Source: Trueperella pecoris (GTDB taxonomy: Bacteria > Actinomycetota > Actinomycetes > Actinomycetales > Actinomycetaceae). Taken from it: 64,000 bases of DNA. This document shows, piece after piece, positions 53,378 through 61,883 of the stretch (the stretch's first letter is position 1; every line of letters begins with the position of its first letter). Under the pieces are notes generated by a model that saw only the letters and a program-made list of their open reading frames with translations, was not told the origin of the DNA and did not search any database. Location: positions 372,001-436,000 of the forward strand of contig NZ_CP053291.1 of assembly GCF_014926385.1 (NCBI RefSeq), written 5' to 3'. The position numbers and the translations under genes are program-made.

Positions 53378-54760
53378 GTGGCAGATCGTCCACTTCACGT
53401 AGCAGTCATTGGAGCCGGCCCGGCTGGCATTTACGCGTCGGACATTCTTTCCAAGTCCGGGGTCGATGTCCGCATTGATCTGTATGAAAAGTTGCCGGCA
53501 CCATACGGCCTGGTCCGCTACGGCGTCGCTCCGGATCACCCGCGTATCAAGGCGATTATCAACGCCCTGTACAACGTGCTCAAGCGCGGTGACATCCGCC
53601 TTGTGGGCAACGTGGAGATCGGGCGCGACATCACGTTTGAGGAGTTGCACCAGCACTACGACGCCGTCATCATCGCCACGGGTGCCGACCAGGACAAGCC
53701 GTTCAATATCCCGGGCGCGAACCTGCCGGAAGTTTACGGTGCCTCCAAGTTCGTCTACTGGTATGACGGCCACCCGGACTATCCGCGCACCTGGCCGCTC
53801 GAGGCGAAGGAAGTGGCTGTGCTCGGCGTGGGAAACGTGGCGCTCGACGTGGCCCGCATCCTCGCCAAGCATCCCGATGACCTGATGGCCACTGAGATCC
53901 CCGGCAATGTGGAGGAGGGTCTGCGCCATTCGCCTATCACGGATGTCCACGTCTTCGGGCGCCGCGGGCCTGCTCAGGTGAAGTTCACGCCGATGGAGCT
54001 GCGCGAGCTGGGGCACGTGCCCGATGTCGACATCATCGTCTACCCCGAGGACTTCGACTATGACGAGGGCTCCGAAAAGGCGATGGAGGAGTCCAAGATG
54101 ACTCGCCAAGTGGTCGAGCAGTTGACCGAATGGGTCTTCCAGGAGCCGGAGGAGCTCACGGCGTCGCGGCGCATCCACATCCACATGCTTCAGCAGCCGG
54201 TTGAGGTGCTCGGCGAGGAGCATGTTGAAGGGATTCGGATGGAACGTACTGCGCTCCAGGGCGACGGTTCGGTGAAGGGGACCGGCGAATTCATCGACTA
54301 CCCTGTCCAGGCTGTTTACCGCGCGGTGGGTTACTTCTCCTCCGAGATCCCGGGGGCTCCCTACGACGCCGAACGCGGCGTCGTTCCCAACGTCGAAGGG
54401 CGCGTAACGGACGGCGGCGAGGTCCTACCTGGCATGTACGCCACCGGCTGGATCAAGCGTGGCCCGGTGGGCCTGATCGGCTCGACGAAGTCGGATGCGC
54501 AGGAGACCATTCGTCACCTCGTCGAAGACTACGAAGCGGGCAAGCTCCATGCGACGACCGAAGCCGTTGGCTGGGATGAAACTCAGAAGGTGCTTGAGGA
54601 GCGCGGCGTGCGTTACACCACCTGGCACGGGTGGGAGCTGCTTGAGGAGTTTGAGATGCACCTCGGGGCGAGCCAAGGCCGTGCCCGTATCAAGGTCGTT
54701 GAGCGGGAGACCATGACGGCGGTCTCGCGCGGCGAGGAGCATGACGGCAAGCTGTACTAG
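53378..54760 (+). CDS. FAD-dependent ferredoxin/NADP reductase, FprA-type
   Basis: The 460-residue flavoprotein has FAD motif GAGPAG (12-17), KLPAPYGLVRYGVAPDHPRIK, and the NADP Rossmann motif LGVGNVALDVARIL (149-162), then VFGRRGPAQVKFTPMELREL and YATGWIKRGPVGLIGSTKSDAQET. This is the adrenodoxin-reductase/FprA family, moving electrons between NADPH and ferredoxin. GTG 53378 (MADRPLHVAVIGAG) follows AAAAGGGG. A convergent terminator separates it from the YajQ-family gene. Confidence 0.93.
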   Translation: MADRPLHVAVIGAGPAGIYASDILSKSGVDVRIDLYEKLPAPYGLVRYGVAPDHPRIKAIINALYNVLKRGDIRLVGNVEIGRDITFEELHQHYDAVIIATGADQDKPFNIPGANLPEVYGASKFVYWYDGHPDYPRTWPLEAKEVAVLGVGNVALDVARILAKHPDDLMATEIPGNVEEGLRHSPITDVHVFGRRGPAQVKFTPMELRELGHVPDVDIIVYPEDFDYDEGSEKAMEESKMTRQVVEQLTEWVFQEPEELTASRRIHIHMLQQPVEVLGEEHVEGIRMERTALQGDGSVKGTGEFIDYPVQAVYRAVGYFSSEIPGAPYDAERGVVPNVEGRVTDGGEVLPGMYATGWIKRGPVGLIGSTKSDAQETIRHLVEDYEAGKLHATTEAVGWDETQKVLEERGVRYTTWHGWELLEEFEMHLGASQGRARIKVVERETMTAVSRGEEHDGKLY

Positions 54761-54793
54761 GCCGTCTGCCACATAGGTAGATCACGCAATCCA

Positions 54794-54830
54794 ACAGCGG
54801 CGCGGGAGCTCGGTGCTCCCGCGCCGCTGT
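54794..54830. terminator. Bidirectional terminator
   Basis: ACAGCGGCGCGGGAGC and GCTCCCGCGCCGCTGT form a perfect 16-bp stem with loop TCGGT between the convergent fprA-like and yajQ-family genes. Confidence 0.85.
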
Positions 54831-54903
54831 CATGGGACCACGGTGCGGCAGGTACGAGCCGTGTGGTCGAGCCGCACGTGATGTCGAGTCTCACGTGTGG
54901 CAA

Positions 54904-55398
54904 TTAGCGGAAATTGACGAACTGCAGTGCTACGTCGAACTTGGCCTCTTTGAGCAGCGCGATTGTGGCCTGAAGGTCGTCGCGGGACTTGGAGGAGACT
55001 CGCACCTCATCGCCCTGGATCTGAGCCTTGACGGATTTCGGGCCTTCTTCGCGGATCAGCTTGGTAATCTTCTTCGCGTGTTCCTGGCTGATGCCTTCCT
55101 TGAGAGAGCCTGTGAGCTTGAAGAGCTTTCCGGAAAGCTTCGGCTCGGAGTCGCCAAAATCGACCTGCTTGAGGGAGAGTCCGCGGCGGATCAGCTTCGT
55201 CTGAAGAACGTCGAGAATGGCCAGGACGCGTTCGGCCGTGTTGGCAATAAGGGTGACGCTTTCGCCCTTGAGCTCGATGGAGGCGTCAACGTTGCGGAAA
55301 TCGTAACGCTGACCAATTTCCTTAGCCGTCTGGTTGACAGCATTGTCGACTTCTTGGATGTCGTAGCGGCTGACGACGTCGAACGATGAATCTGCCAT
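54904..55398 (-). CDS. YajQ family cyclic-di-GMP-binding protein
   Basis: The 164-residue protein is a full YajQ homologue: [52 protein letters not shown]-like segment, and [31 protein letters not shown]. Some members bind cyclic di-GMP and alter transcription; the actinobacterial role is not settled. AAGGAG precedes ATG 55398 by six bases. It lies divergent from the tRNA cluster. Confidence 0.92.
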   Translation of the reverse strand: MADSSFDVVSRYDIQEVDNAVNQTAKEIGQRYDFRNVDASIELKGESVTLIANTAERVLAILDVLQTKLIRRGLSLKQVDFGDSEPKLSGKLFKLTGSLKEGISQEHAKKITKLIREEGPKSVKAQIQGDEVRVSSKSRDDLQATIALLKEAKFDVALQFVNFR

Positions 55399-55510
55399 GG
55401 AATGCTCCTTTTGCTTGCCGTGCCGGTAAAGGCGGAAGTAAATATCAACCTCCACACTAGCCGAATGCTCAAAGTGTGACCATCGCGGCAATCGTGAGCG
55501 TCCATCTGGT

Positions 55511-55539
55511 TTGACATGACTCGGGGGCGAACTGCTAAT
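55511..55539 (+). promoter_or_regulatory. Promoter of the tRNA/rpmG cluster
   Basis: A perfect -35 TTGACA (55511-55516) and GCTAAT (55534-55539) are 17 bases apart, 41 bases before tRNA-Tyr. Confidence 0.7.
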
Positions 55540-55579
55540 CTCTTATCTCGCATGCGGTTCTACGGAAACGATGTGCAAC

Positions 55580-55660
55580 GGCGGGTTGACCGAGCGGCCA
55601 ATGGTATCTGACTGTAAATCAGACGCGAAAGCTACGGGGGTTCGAATCCCTCACCCGCCA
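55580..55660 (+). tRNA. tRNA-Tyr (GTA)
   Basis: Acceptor GGCGGGT pairs with ACCCGCC; the anticodon loop CTGTAAA carries GTA; the long variable arm of class II tRNAs is present and TTCGAAT lies in the T-loop. No CCA is encoded. A small hairpin (TGCGTGG/CCACGCA, 55677-55696) lies downstream, perhaps a processing site. Confidence 0.95.
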
Positions 55661-55743
55661 CAGTTCGAAAGAACGTTGCGTGGTGATTGCCACGCAGAAC
55701 AAGTTGGTTCGCCGCCCACGCGGTTGGTAGGCTTTCCAGCGTT

Positions 55744-55819
55744 GCCCCGATAGCTCAGTCGGCAGAGCGTCTCCATGGTAAGGAGAAGGTCAAGGGTTCG
55801 ATTCCCTTTCGGGGCTCCA
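55744..55819 (+). tRNA. tRNA-Thr (GGT)
   Basis: Acceptor GCCCCGA pairs with TCGGGGC; anticodon stem TCTCC/GGAGA holds loop ATGGTAA with GGT. CCA is encoded at 55817-55819. Confidence 0.95.
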
Positions 55820-55845
55820 TTCATTCTCGTTTCGAGAGTGTTTGA

Positions 55846-55919
55846 GGCGAGGTAGCTCAGTTGGTCAGAGCGCACGACTCATAATCGTGAGGTCGCGGGT
55901 TCAAACCCCGCCCTCGCTA
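55846..55919 (+). tRNA. tRNA-Met (CAT), elongator
   Basis: Acceptor GGCGAGG pairs with CCTCGCT (one G-T pair); anticodon stem CACGA/TCGTG holds loop CTCATAA with CAT. No CCA is encoded. It lacks the three G-C pairs of an initiator anticodon stem. Confidence 0.93.
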
Positions 55920-55992
55920 CGACCGGTAAGGCAACCGCTTTACTCAAGATCAACGAAGCATCCGCTTCACAAGCCGAACGTGAGGAAAAATA

Positions 55993-56163
55993 GTGGCTAG
56001 TAAGTCTGCAGACGTTCGCCCCAAGATCACCCTCGCATGCGAGGTTTGCAAGGAGCGTAACTACATCACGAAGAAGAACCGTCGTAACACGCCGGATCGC
56101 CTAGAAATGAAGAAGTTCTGCCCCAGGTGCAACGCTTCGACCGCGCATCGTGAGACCCGATAG
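55993..56163 (+). CDS. rpmG: 50S ribosomal protein L33
   Basis: The 56-residue protein is the zinc-binding (C+) form of L33, with C16/C19 (CEVC) and C43/C46 (CPRC), [27 protein letters not shown] and a basic end. It binds 23S rRNA near the E site. GTG 55993 follows GAGGAAAA. It follows tRNA-Met by 73 bases and is probably co-transcribed with the tRNAs; a terminator follows. Confidence 0.96.
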   Translation: MASKSADVRPKITLACEVCKERNYITKKNRRNTPDRLEMKKFCPRCNASTAHRETR

Positions 56164-56192
56164 GGATTGAGCGAATCGGTTCTTCCGATATG

Positions 56193-56220
56193 AGACCTCC
56201 GCAAGAGCGGGGGTCTTTTG
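56193..56220 (+). terminator. Rho-independent terminator after rpmG
   Basis: AGACCTCCGC and GCGGGGGTCT form a 10-bp stem (one G-T pair) with loop AAGA, followed directly by TTTT. Confidence 0.85.
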
Positions 56221-56498
56221 CTATCTCGCGACCTGGTGGCACGCGGCTTGATGACGGGCTTGTTGGGGCGTTGGGTCGTTGGGCTGCGCCCCGTTCCGGC
56301 CCTATTAAGCTGATCGGAACCCTATGAAAGTGACGTAAATTACTACAGTGTGGGTCAGCTTAGTTCAACGCGAGCAAAGGCCGGGCGGCAGAGCTGGGCC
56401 ACAGAGCCCGGCTACCCCGCGCCCGCGGGCGAGTTGTCGTGAGTAAAATACGAAAGTGGTGGCCCAGCGTCATGGGTCTTTGCGCGTTAGGAACCAAC

Positions 56499-57662
56499 AT
56501 GTCATGCAGCATCCCTGAACCGAGTCAGCCCACGTCGACTGTCCCTCCCGTGATGGCGACCCGCTACGGTGGCAGTTCGCTCGCTGAGATGACGACGATC
56601 GGGGTCGGTGGCCCAGTGGCCCGTGTTGTCAACGCCACGAGCGAGGCTGAAATTATAGATGCAGTCCGTACCGCCGATGAGGAGGGCACCGCGGTTCTCG
56701 TCGTTGGGGGAGGGTCGAATATCCTCGCCAGCAGCAAGCCGTTTGACGGCGTCGTTATCCACGACATGCGCTCGGAGATCGAAACCCTATCGGAGGACAG
56801 CTGCGGAGGCGCCCAGATGCGGCTGACCGCAGGTACGGCGTGGGATGAGGCGGTCGTCTATGCGGTCGAGCATGGTTGGATGGGCCTCGAGGCGCTCTCT
56901 GGCATTCCGGGCTCTGTGGGTGCGGCGCCGGTGCAGAACGTGGGGGCTTACGGCCAAGAGGTCGCGGAGACGTTGGCCCAGGTGCGAACGTGGGACCGCG
57001 CGACTAATAAGGTGCGGACCTTCTTCTTGTCGGATATGAAGTTTGGCTATCGCGACTCGATCTTGAAGCGTTCGATCGGGGAGTTTGGGTCCAGCCCGCG
57101 CTGGATCGTGCTCTCGGTGACGTTCCACATGCGCCGGGCGACGCTGTCTCGGCCGGTGCGTTATGGGCAGCTCGCGGGCAGGCTTGGCATCGAGCTGGGC
57201 GAGCGTGCGCCGTCGTCTGACGTCCGCGCTGCTGTGCTCGAGCTTCGCGCGTCGAAGGGGATGGTCCTCGACGACGCCGACCGGGACACCTACTCGCTTG
57301 GTTCTTTCTTCACCAACCCGGTTCTTACCGAGGAGAAGGCCGCTCTGTTACCGCCGGAGGCGCCACGTTTTGGCGTAGCCAAGCACGACGCCGTCAACCA
57401 GATTGGCGCTGCAGCCCCGACCGTCGCGGGTCAGGTCAAGACGTCGGCGGCGTGGCTGATCGATCATGCGGGCTTCTCGGCCGGATACAACATGCCTGGC
57501 CCTGCTGCGCTGTCCACCAAGCACTGCCTCGCGCTGACGAACCGGGGAGGCGCCACGGGCGAAGACATCGCCCGCCTCGCACGCGAGATCGGCGATGGCG
57601 TGGAGGAAAAGTTTGGTGTGCGTATCGTCCCGGAGCCGGTTTTGGTGGGGCTGGAGATCTAG
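56499..57662 (+). CDS. murB: UDP-N-acetylmuramate dehydrogenase
   Basis: MurB reduces UDP-GlcNAc-enolpyruvate to UDP-MurNAc with NADPH and FAD. The 387-residue protein has VLVVGGGSNILAS, GLEALSGIPGSVGAAPVQNVGAYGQEVAE, YRDSILK, the catalytic Ser region SLGSFFTNPVL, AAWLIDHAGFSAGYN and the Glu near the end (VPEPVLVGLEI). ATG 56499 is chosen since AGGAA lies five bases upstream; an upstream GTG (56439) and a later ATG (56553) are possible. Its last four bases overlap the convergent hydrolase gene. Confidence 0.94.
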   Translation: MSCSIPEPSQPTSTVPPVMATRYGGSSLAEMTTIGVGGPVARVVNATSEAEIIDAVRTADEEGTAVLVVGGGSNILASSKPFDGVVIHDMRSEIETLSEDSCGGAQMRLTAGTAWDEAVVYAVEHGWMGLEALSGIPGSVGAAPVQNVGAYGQEVAETLAQVRTWDRATNKVRTFFLSDMKFGYRDSILKRSIGEFGSSPRWIVLSVTFHMRRATLSRPVRYGQLAGRLGIELGERAPSSDVRAAVLELRASKGMVLDDADRDTYSLGSFFTNPVLTEEKAALLPPEAPRFGVAKHDAVNQIGAAAPTVAGQVKTSAAWLIDHAGFSAGYNMPGPAALSTKHCLALTNRGGATGEDIARLAREIGDGVEEKFGVRIVPEPVLVGLEI

Positions 57663-58372
57663 CGCCGAAGCGGCGGTAATGCGAGGAGCCTTTCGACGCA
57701 ATCCACGATGAGCTCTAAAGTCGCAGGGTCGCCGATTCCGCGGAAGTGACCGGAGAGCGTCATCGGGATGTTGGTGGCGCCCTCCAGCTCGGAGCCTTCG
57801 GGAATGTGGGGATCCCATGTTGGGGACAGCGAGAAGATGCGCTGGCGAATAACCTGCTCGCGTTCGCCTGGCCACGGCGTCCAGGTGTCCACCCCGCCGG
57901 GGACCATCGAGTCGATGGCGCTCCAGCCTGTGAAGATTCGCGCTAGCGTTGATCCGTTCCACGGTGCCGCGATGGCCACCAGGCCATGCACATTGCGGGG
58001 GAGGGCCGCGAGGACGGCTCTGCCCACAAGCGAACCCTTTGAGTGCGATAGGAGCACGATCGGCGGCGACGCGTCGGCACGCTTGGACAGTTCGCCGAGC
58101 ACGAGGCGGGCGAGGTCAGGAACGGGCTTGGTCATGTGGCCAAGGTCGAGGGTAACGACGTCGTAGCCGGCGTCCTGCAGCGGGCCGAACACCTTGTGGA
58201 AATATCCGGGATCTTCCAAGACTCCTGGGAGTACGACGATTGTGGCGCGCACAGGCCCGCGGGGAGTGCGAGGGCGGGCCCCGGTCAGATGGGAAGCGGC
58301 GAAGTTGCGGGCGTACCAGGCGTAGTCGGCTGCCCGGTCGAGAAAGCGTGGAGTGCGATTACGCGGGCGCAT
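57659..58372 (-). CDS. Alpha/beta hydrolase (lipase-like)
   Basis: The 237-residue protein has VRATIVVLPGVLEDPGYFHKVFGPLQDAGYDV as the oxyanion and first strand region, the nucleophile elbow LLSHSKGSLVG (in place of GxSxG, as in some lipases), and a final His in TLSGHFRGIGDP. No signal peptide is seen. Substrate unknown. ATG 58372 is chosen (AGAGGGG seven bases upstream); it starts five bases before the end of the preceding hydrolase gene on the same strand, so the two are coupled. Confidence 0.83.
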   Translation of the reverse strand: MRPRNRTPRFLDRAADYAWYARNFAASHLTGARPRTPRGPVRATIVVLPGVLEDPGYFHKVFGPLQDAGYDVVTLDLGHMTKPVPDLARLVLGELSKRADASPPIVLLSHSKGSLVGRAVLAALPRNVHGLVAIAAPWNGSTLARIFTGWSAIDSMVPGGVDTWTPWPGEREQVIRQRIFSLSPTWDPHIPEGSELEGATNIPMTLSGHFRGIGDPATLELIVDCVERLLALPPLRR

Positions 58373-58376
58373 ACTC

Positions 58377-59270
58377 CTACCCCTCTCGTGTCTCACGAAG
58401 GCGGTTGAGATAGCTGTGCGAATGGCCGATGTGGGCGCGTTCGTCGGGCGTCATGAGGGAGGCAGCCGCGCGGGCGACGTCGTCGTCGGAATTATAAATC
58501 GTCGAGTGTGCCGCGCCGGCGATTTGAACGCACTGCGCGTTGTTGACTTGGGAGGCGAGGAAGTCGGCCCAGGTCGAGGGGACGAGATAGTCGTGTTCGC
58601 CGTGGAGGATGATGAGCTGAGCCGAAGGGCTGATGAGCCGCATGCGATCCTCGATCTTGTAGGCGAGGATCGCGGGGAGCGTGCGCATGATCCAGTGCTG
58701 GGCGGAGCGAACATAGGACAGGGCCGCGACGCGGACGAGGTCATATTCCTCATAGATCGCCGATTCGAGGTATCGGGCCAAGACCATGGGGAGGTGGCGT
58801 TCCGCGGCATTGACGGGCGGGCCAACGAGGCAGGCGCGGCGGAAGTGGTCGGGGCGGCGCGCCATGAGTTCGACGACGATCTGTGCGCCCATCGAATGCC
58901 CCACGAGAATGGGATCCTCGATCCCATTGAGGCGCATTGCCTGGTCGACGACGGCGGCGAAGCCGGCGATCGAGAGCTGGCGGTTGGGCGTGGGCAGGCC
59001 TGAGGACCCCGGCAGGTCCATGACGAAAACTTCCCCATGCTGTGCCAGTTCGAGGGCGAGGGGGAGCATGTAGGTCGACGAAAGGCCGATGCCATGAATG
59101 AGCACGAAGGTGACCCGGGAGTCGCCAGGGACGTCGATGAGGATGCGGTTGAGGCCGGGAGGCGGCGCCCCGATGCGGTGGACTCGGACGAACATCGAAT
59201 CGATATTGACCAATGAATGCTGGACAAGCGGTAGGTTGCCGAGCAGTCGCGCCGCAGGGTTGAGATCCAT
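58377..59270 (-). CDS. Alpha/beta hydrolase
   Basis: A 297-residue alpha/beta hydrolase with oxyanion strand FVLIHGIGLSSTYMLPLALELAQHGEVFVMDLPGSSG, nucleophile LVGHSMGAQIVVELMARRP, acid region LIILHGEHDYLVP and His in IAGAAHSTIY. All triad parts are present. The substrate cannot be told. It overlaps the adenosine deaminase stop in TAATG and is the middle gene of a three-gene run. Confidence 0.88.
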   Translation of the reverse strand: MDLNPAARLLGNLPLVQHSLVNIDSMFVRVHRIGAPPPGLNRILIDVPGDSRVTFVLIHGIGLSSTYMLPLALELAQHGEVFVMDLPGSSGLPTPNRQLSIAGFAAVVDQAMRLNGIEDPILVGHSMGAQIVVELMARRPDHFRRACLVGPPVNAAERHLPMVLARYLESAIYEEYDLVRVAALSYVRSAQHWIMRTLPAILAYKIEDRMRLISPSAQLIILHGEHDYLVPSTWADFLASQVNNAQCVQIAGAAHSTIYNSDDDVARAAASLMTPDERAHIGHSHSYLNRLRETREG

Positions 59271-60304
59271 TAGTTTCCCGCCTCCGGGTCAGGCTGGGCG
59301 ATCCACTGATCGACCTCGGATAGCCACTTCTGCTTCGACTCGATCGTCGCCATCGACGCCGTGATGGAATCGCGGGCGAAGCCGGCCAGGTCGTAGTCGC
59401 TAAAGCCCTGGTCGCGGGCGATCTGGTACTGGTCGACCAGGCGGGAGAGGAACAGTAGCGGGTCATCCGCGGAGAGCGCGATTTGTGCCCCGGCGCTGTG
59501 GAGGACCCGCAAGGGGACCTGCTCTGGTTCGGAGTAGACGCCGAGGGAAATGTTGGAGGCCGGGCACACCTCGAGGGCGATCCCAGCGCCGACGATGCGG
59601 GCGAGCAGGTCAGCGTCCTCAGCCGCTCGCACTCCGTGGCCCAGGCGCGTGGGCTTGAGGCTGGCGACTACCTCGCGGATGTGAGGCGGGCCCAGAAGCT
59701 CGCCCGCGTGTGGGACGGAGGCCAGGCCGGCCGTGCGGGCGATGTTGAACGCGGCCGCCCATTTAGAGGTGTCTCCGCGCCGTTCGTCGTTGGACAGACC
59801 AAAGCCGATCACCTGGCCCGGCCCGTTGCCCGCGTGTTTGGCGGCGAGGCGGGCGAGTGTGCGGGCGTCAAGTGGATGCTTGATGCGGGAGGCTGCCACG
59901 ATGATCGCTACTTCCACGCCCGTTTCCCGGGAAGCGATTTCCGCTTCGTCGAGGACGATCTCCAGGGCCGGAGTGATTCCGCCGACGAAGGGAGCGTAGG
60001 AGGTGGGGTCGATCTGCATCTCGAGGCGGCGTGAGCCCTCGGCGGCGTCGTCGGCGGCGGCTTCACGGACGATGCGACGCATGGCGGACTCCGAGCGGAC
60101 GACCTTGCGCGCGGCGTCGTAGGCGCGCTGAAAACGGAACCAGCCCCGCTCGTTGGCGGGCACCTGGAGGGCCTTCGTGTCCGTGAGGTTGGCGGGAAGG
60201 CGAACGCCCTGCTCACGTGCCAAGTCGACGAGCGTGGATACCCTCATGGAGCCGGTGAAGTGCAGATGAAGGTGGGCCTTGGGCAGTCTCGACAGATCGC
60301 GCAT
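59270..60304 (-). CDS. add: Adenosine deaminase
   Basis: The 344-residue enzyme turns adenosine into inosine. It has metal-binding H13/H15 (HLHLHFTGS), HAGE (199-202), LGHGVRAA (H223), VCPASNISLG and the final metal/catalytic pair D280/D281 (LSADDPLLF). Length and motifs are normal. It is first in an operon with two alpha/beta hydrolases. Start ATG 60304 is within the usual family length. Confidence 0.93.
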   Translation of the reverse strand: MRDLSRLPKAHLHLHFTGSMRVSTLVDLAREQGVRLPANLTDTKALQVPANERGWFRFQRAYDAARKVVRSESAMRRIVREAAADDAAEGSRRLEMQIDPTSYAPFVGGITPALEIVLDEAEIASRETGVEVAIIVAASRIKHPLDARTLARLAAKHAGNGPGQVIGFGLSNDERRGDTSKWAAAFNIARTAGLASVPHAGELLGPPHIREVVASLKPTRLGHGVRAAEDADLLARIVGAGIALEVCPASNISLGVYSEPEQVPLRVLHSAGAQIALSADDPLLFLSRLVDQYQIARDQGFSDYDLAGFARDSITASMATIESKQKWLSEVDQWIAQPDPEAGN

Positions 60305-60383
60305 GCGTCTATCCTAGTCAGACTGGCTAGTCAGCACACGCCGCGCATTTGTGGCATAGGCAAATGACCCATATAAAAGAAGC

Positions 60384-61607
60384 ATGACTACGCGTGAGAA
60401 CAAAGAGCGCCGAGCTGTTCAGTTGCTGACCGGCGCCTCCGCAGGCGAAATGCTAACCCTGGCACTTGGTGATCGGGCGATCCTGCGTTCTTGGCGTCTT
60501 CACGCTGTCAACCACCGGCCGGGGGCGGGCGTCTCGGCTGGATATTCGGTGATCTGGGACCGCCTCGAGGGCGCCGACGGGGACTCCCGGGTGCGCAAAG
60601 ACTCCTACCTCGTTGCCTCCACGGCACGCATTTCGCAAGCGCATCTCGACGCCGTCTCGGCCGTCACGCTATATGCCGACGACCTGGCCGTACACGTGTG
60701 GGAATTTCCTCTCGACCCCGAGTTGCCCGCGCTCGAAACCGCCTGCGACCCGGAGCGTCTCTCGGCCGTGCTTGGGGAGCTTGTCGACGTCGAACTGCTT
60801 GGCTATCGGCCCACGCGGCGTGCCGTGCTGCGTGCGGAGGGCGCATCCGGACGCCATTACGTGAAGGTGTTGCGCCCTGAAGCGCTACCCGCGTTGGTTC
60901 AGCGCCACGCCGCGTGCCAAGATGCCGGCTTGCCGACGCCGCTTATTGAGGTCTCGACGCCCGACGGGCTGGTCGTCACCTCGGCGGTTGTGGGATCGCC
61001 GTTAGGGCTCACGTATCAACATGGGCGTCACGCTGAGGCAACGTTTGAATCTCTCGCACGGACGCTGGACGCGTTGCCTACGAGTGCGCTCCATTTGCAA
61101 CATCGGCTTGCGTGGGCCGAACGCTGTGAGCTCTACGCACGCGCCGCATCCGCGGCGATGCCGGAGATTTCCGAGCGAGCCACTGCGCTCGCCGAGGGCA
61201 TCAGGCAGGTGCGTCAATGCGCCGACTATGGGCCACTCGTGCCCACGCACGGGGACTTCTATGAAGCAAACGTACTGGTTTCGGCCGAAACAGGGCGCGT
61301 CAGCGGGCTCCTTGACCTCGATTCTTTCGGGCCCGGACATCGGGCCGACGATTGGGGATGCCTCCTTGGGCACCTGTCCGTTCTGCCGAGCCTGAGTGAG
61401 AAGTATCGCTTCGTGCCGACCATTCGCGACGACTGGTTCGCCCGCGCCAGTCGGCATGCCGACGCGGCGGCAATCGCTGCGTCGGCCGCCGGCGTCGTGT
61501 TGTCCTTGGTGGCATCCGCGCGCCAACGCGGCAAGACAAACTGGAAGAAACACGCGCTTGCGCGGCTCGTGGTGGCCGAACGCTGGTTAGAGACGGCGCG
61601 CGGGTAG
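60384..61607 (+). CDS. APH/choline-kinase-like phosphotransferase
   Basis: The 407-residue protein has the kinase-like fold signature of aminoglycoside and small-molecule kinases: catalytic loop VPTHGDFYEANVLV and metal-binding GLLDLDSFGPGHRADDWG. The N-terminal 190 residues are divergent. The substrate is unknown; maltose, choline or nucleoside kinases share this fold. It lies divergent from adenosine deaminase, 79 bases apart. Followed by a repeat-rich gap. Confidence 0.78.
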   Translation: MTTRENKERRAVQLLTGASAGEMLTLALGDRAILRSWRLHAVNHRPGAGVSAGYSVIWDRLEGADGDSRVRKDSYLVASTARISQAHLDAVSAVTLYADDLAVHVWEFPLDPELPALETACDPERLSAVLGELVDVELLGYRPTRRAVLRAEGASGRHYVKVLRPEALPALVQRHAACQDAGLPTPLIEVSTPDGLVVTSAVVGSPLGLTYQHGRHAEATFESLARTLDALPTSALHLQHRLAWAERCELYARAASAAMPEISERATALAEGIRQVRQCADYGPLVPTHGDFYEANVLVSAETGRVSGLLDLDSFGPGHRADDWGCLLGHLSVLPSLSEKYRFVPTIRDDWFARASRHADAAAIAASAAGVVLSLVASARQRGKTNWKKHALARLVVAERWLETARG

Positions 61608-61675
61608 GGCAGCCGGCCTGATGGTGGGGGAGGCGGCCGCTAAGGCGTGGCCTGGGGCGGCGCAAGCGCCCTCCA

Positions 61676-61747
61676 TGTCGCACCTCTCCATTAACGGCGC
61701 ACCTTAAATGCCACTTTCAGGTGCGTCACGAACGGAGAGGTGCGACA
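61676..61747. repeat. Inverted repeat beside the minisatellite
   Basis: TGTCGCACCTCTCC (61676-61689) is the exact reverse complement of 61734-61747, which is the join of the first two repeat units. Inside it, CGCACCT and AGGTGCG can form a second stem. Confidence 0.65.
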
Positions 61748-61826
61748 CGGGCGGAGAAGTGCGACACGGGCGGAGAAGTGCGACACGGGCGGAGAAGTGC
61801 GACACGGGCGGAGAAGTGCGCCGCGG
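61721..61826. repeat. 19-bp minisatellite
   Basis: Four exact units GTGCGACACGGGCGGAGAA start at 61740, 61759, 61778 and 61797, with degenerate copies before (61721) and after (61816). It lies in the 276-bp gap between convergent genes. Frames through it encode only repetitive peptides with no ribosome-binding site. Confidence 0.85.
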
Positions 61827-61883
61827 GCGCATGAGGGGAGGGTCAGCCAGCCCAGCCAGTGCGCCAGCCCACCGCGCCAGGCT

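Noticed and set aside
55571-55753. 60-codon frame across tRNA-Tyr
   Set aside because: It lies over the tRNA gene, which fully explains the sequence.
56262-56285. Triple 8-bp GTTGGGNN repeat upstream of murB
   Set aside because: Short and imperfect; I see no symmetry or link to a promoter.
52429-56340. Shared 11-mer GTGACGTAAAT at 52429-52439 and 56330-56340 as a common operator
   Set aside because: The first copy spans the last codons and stop of the comF-like gene and it has no dyad symmetry; two hits in 64 kb can be chance.
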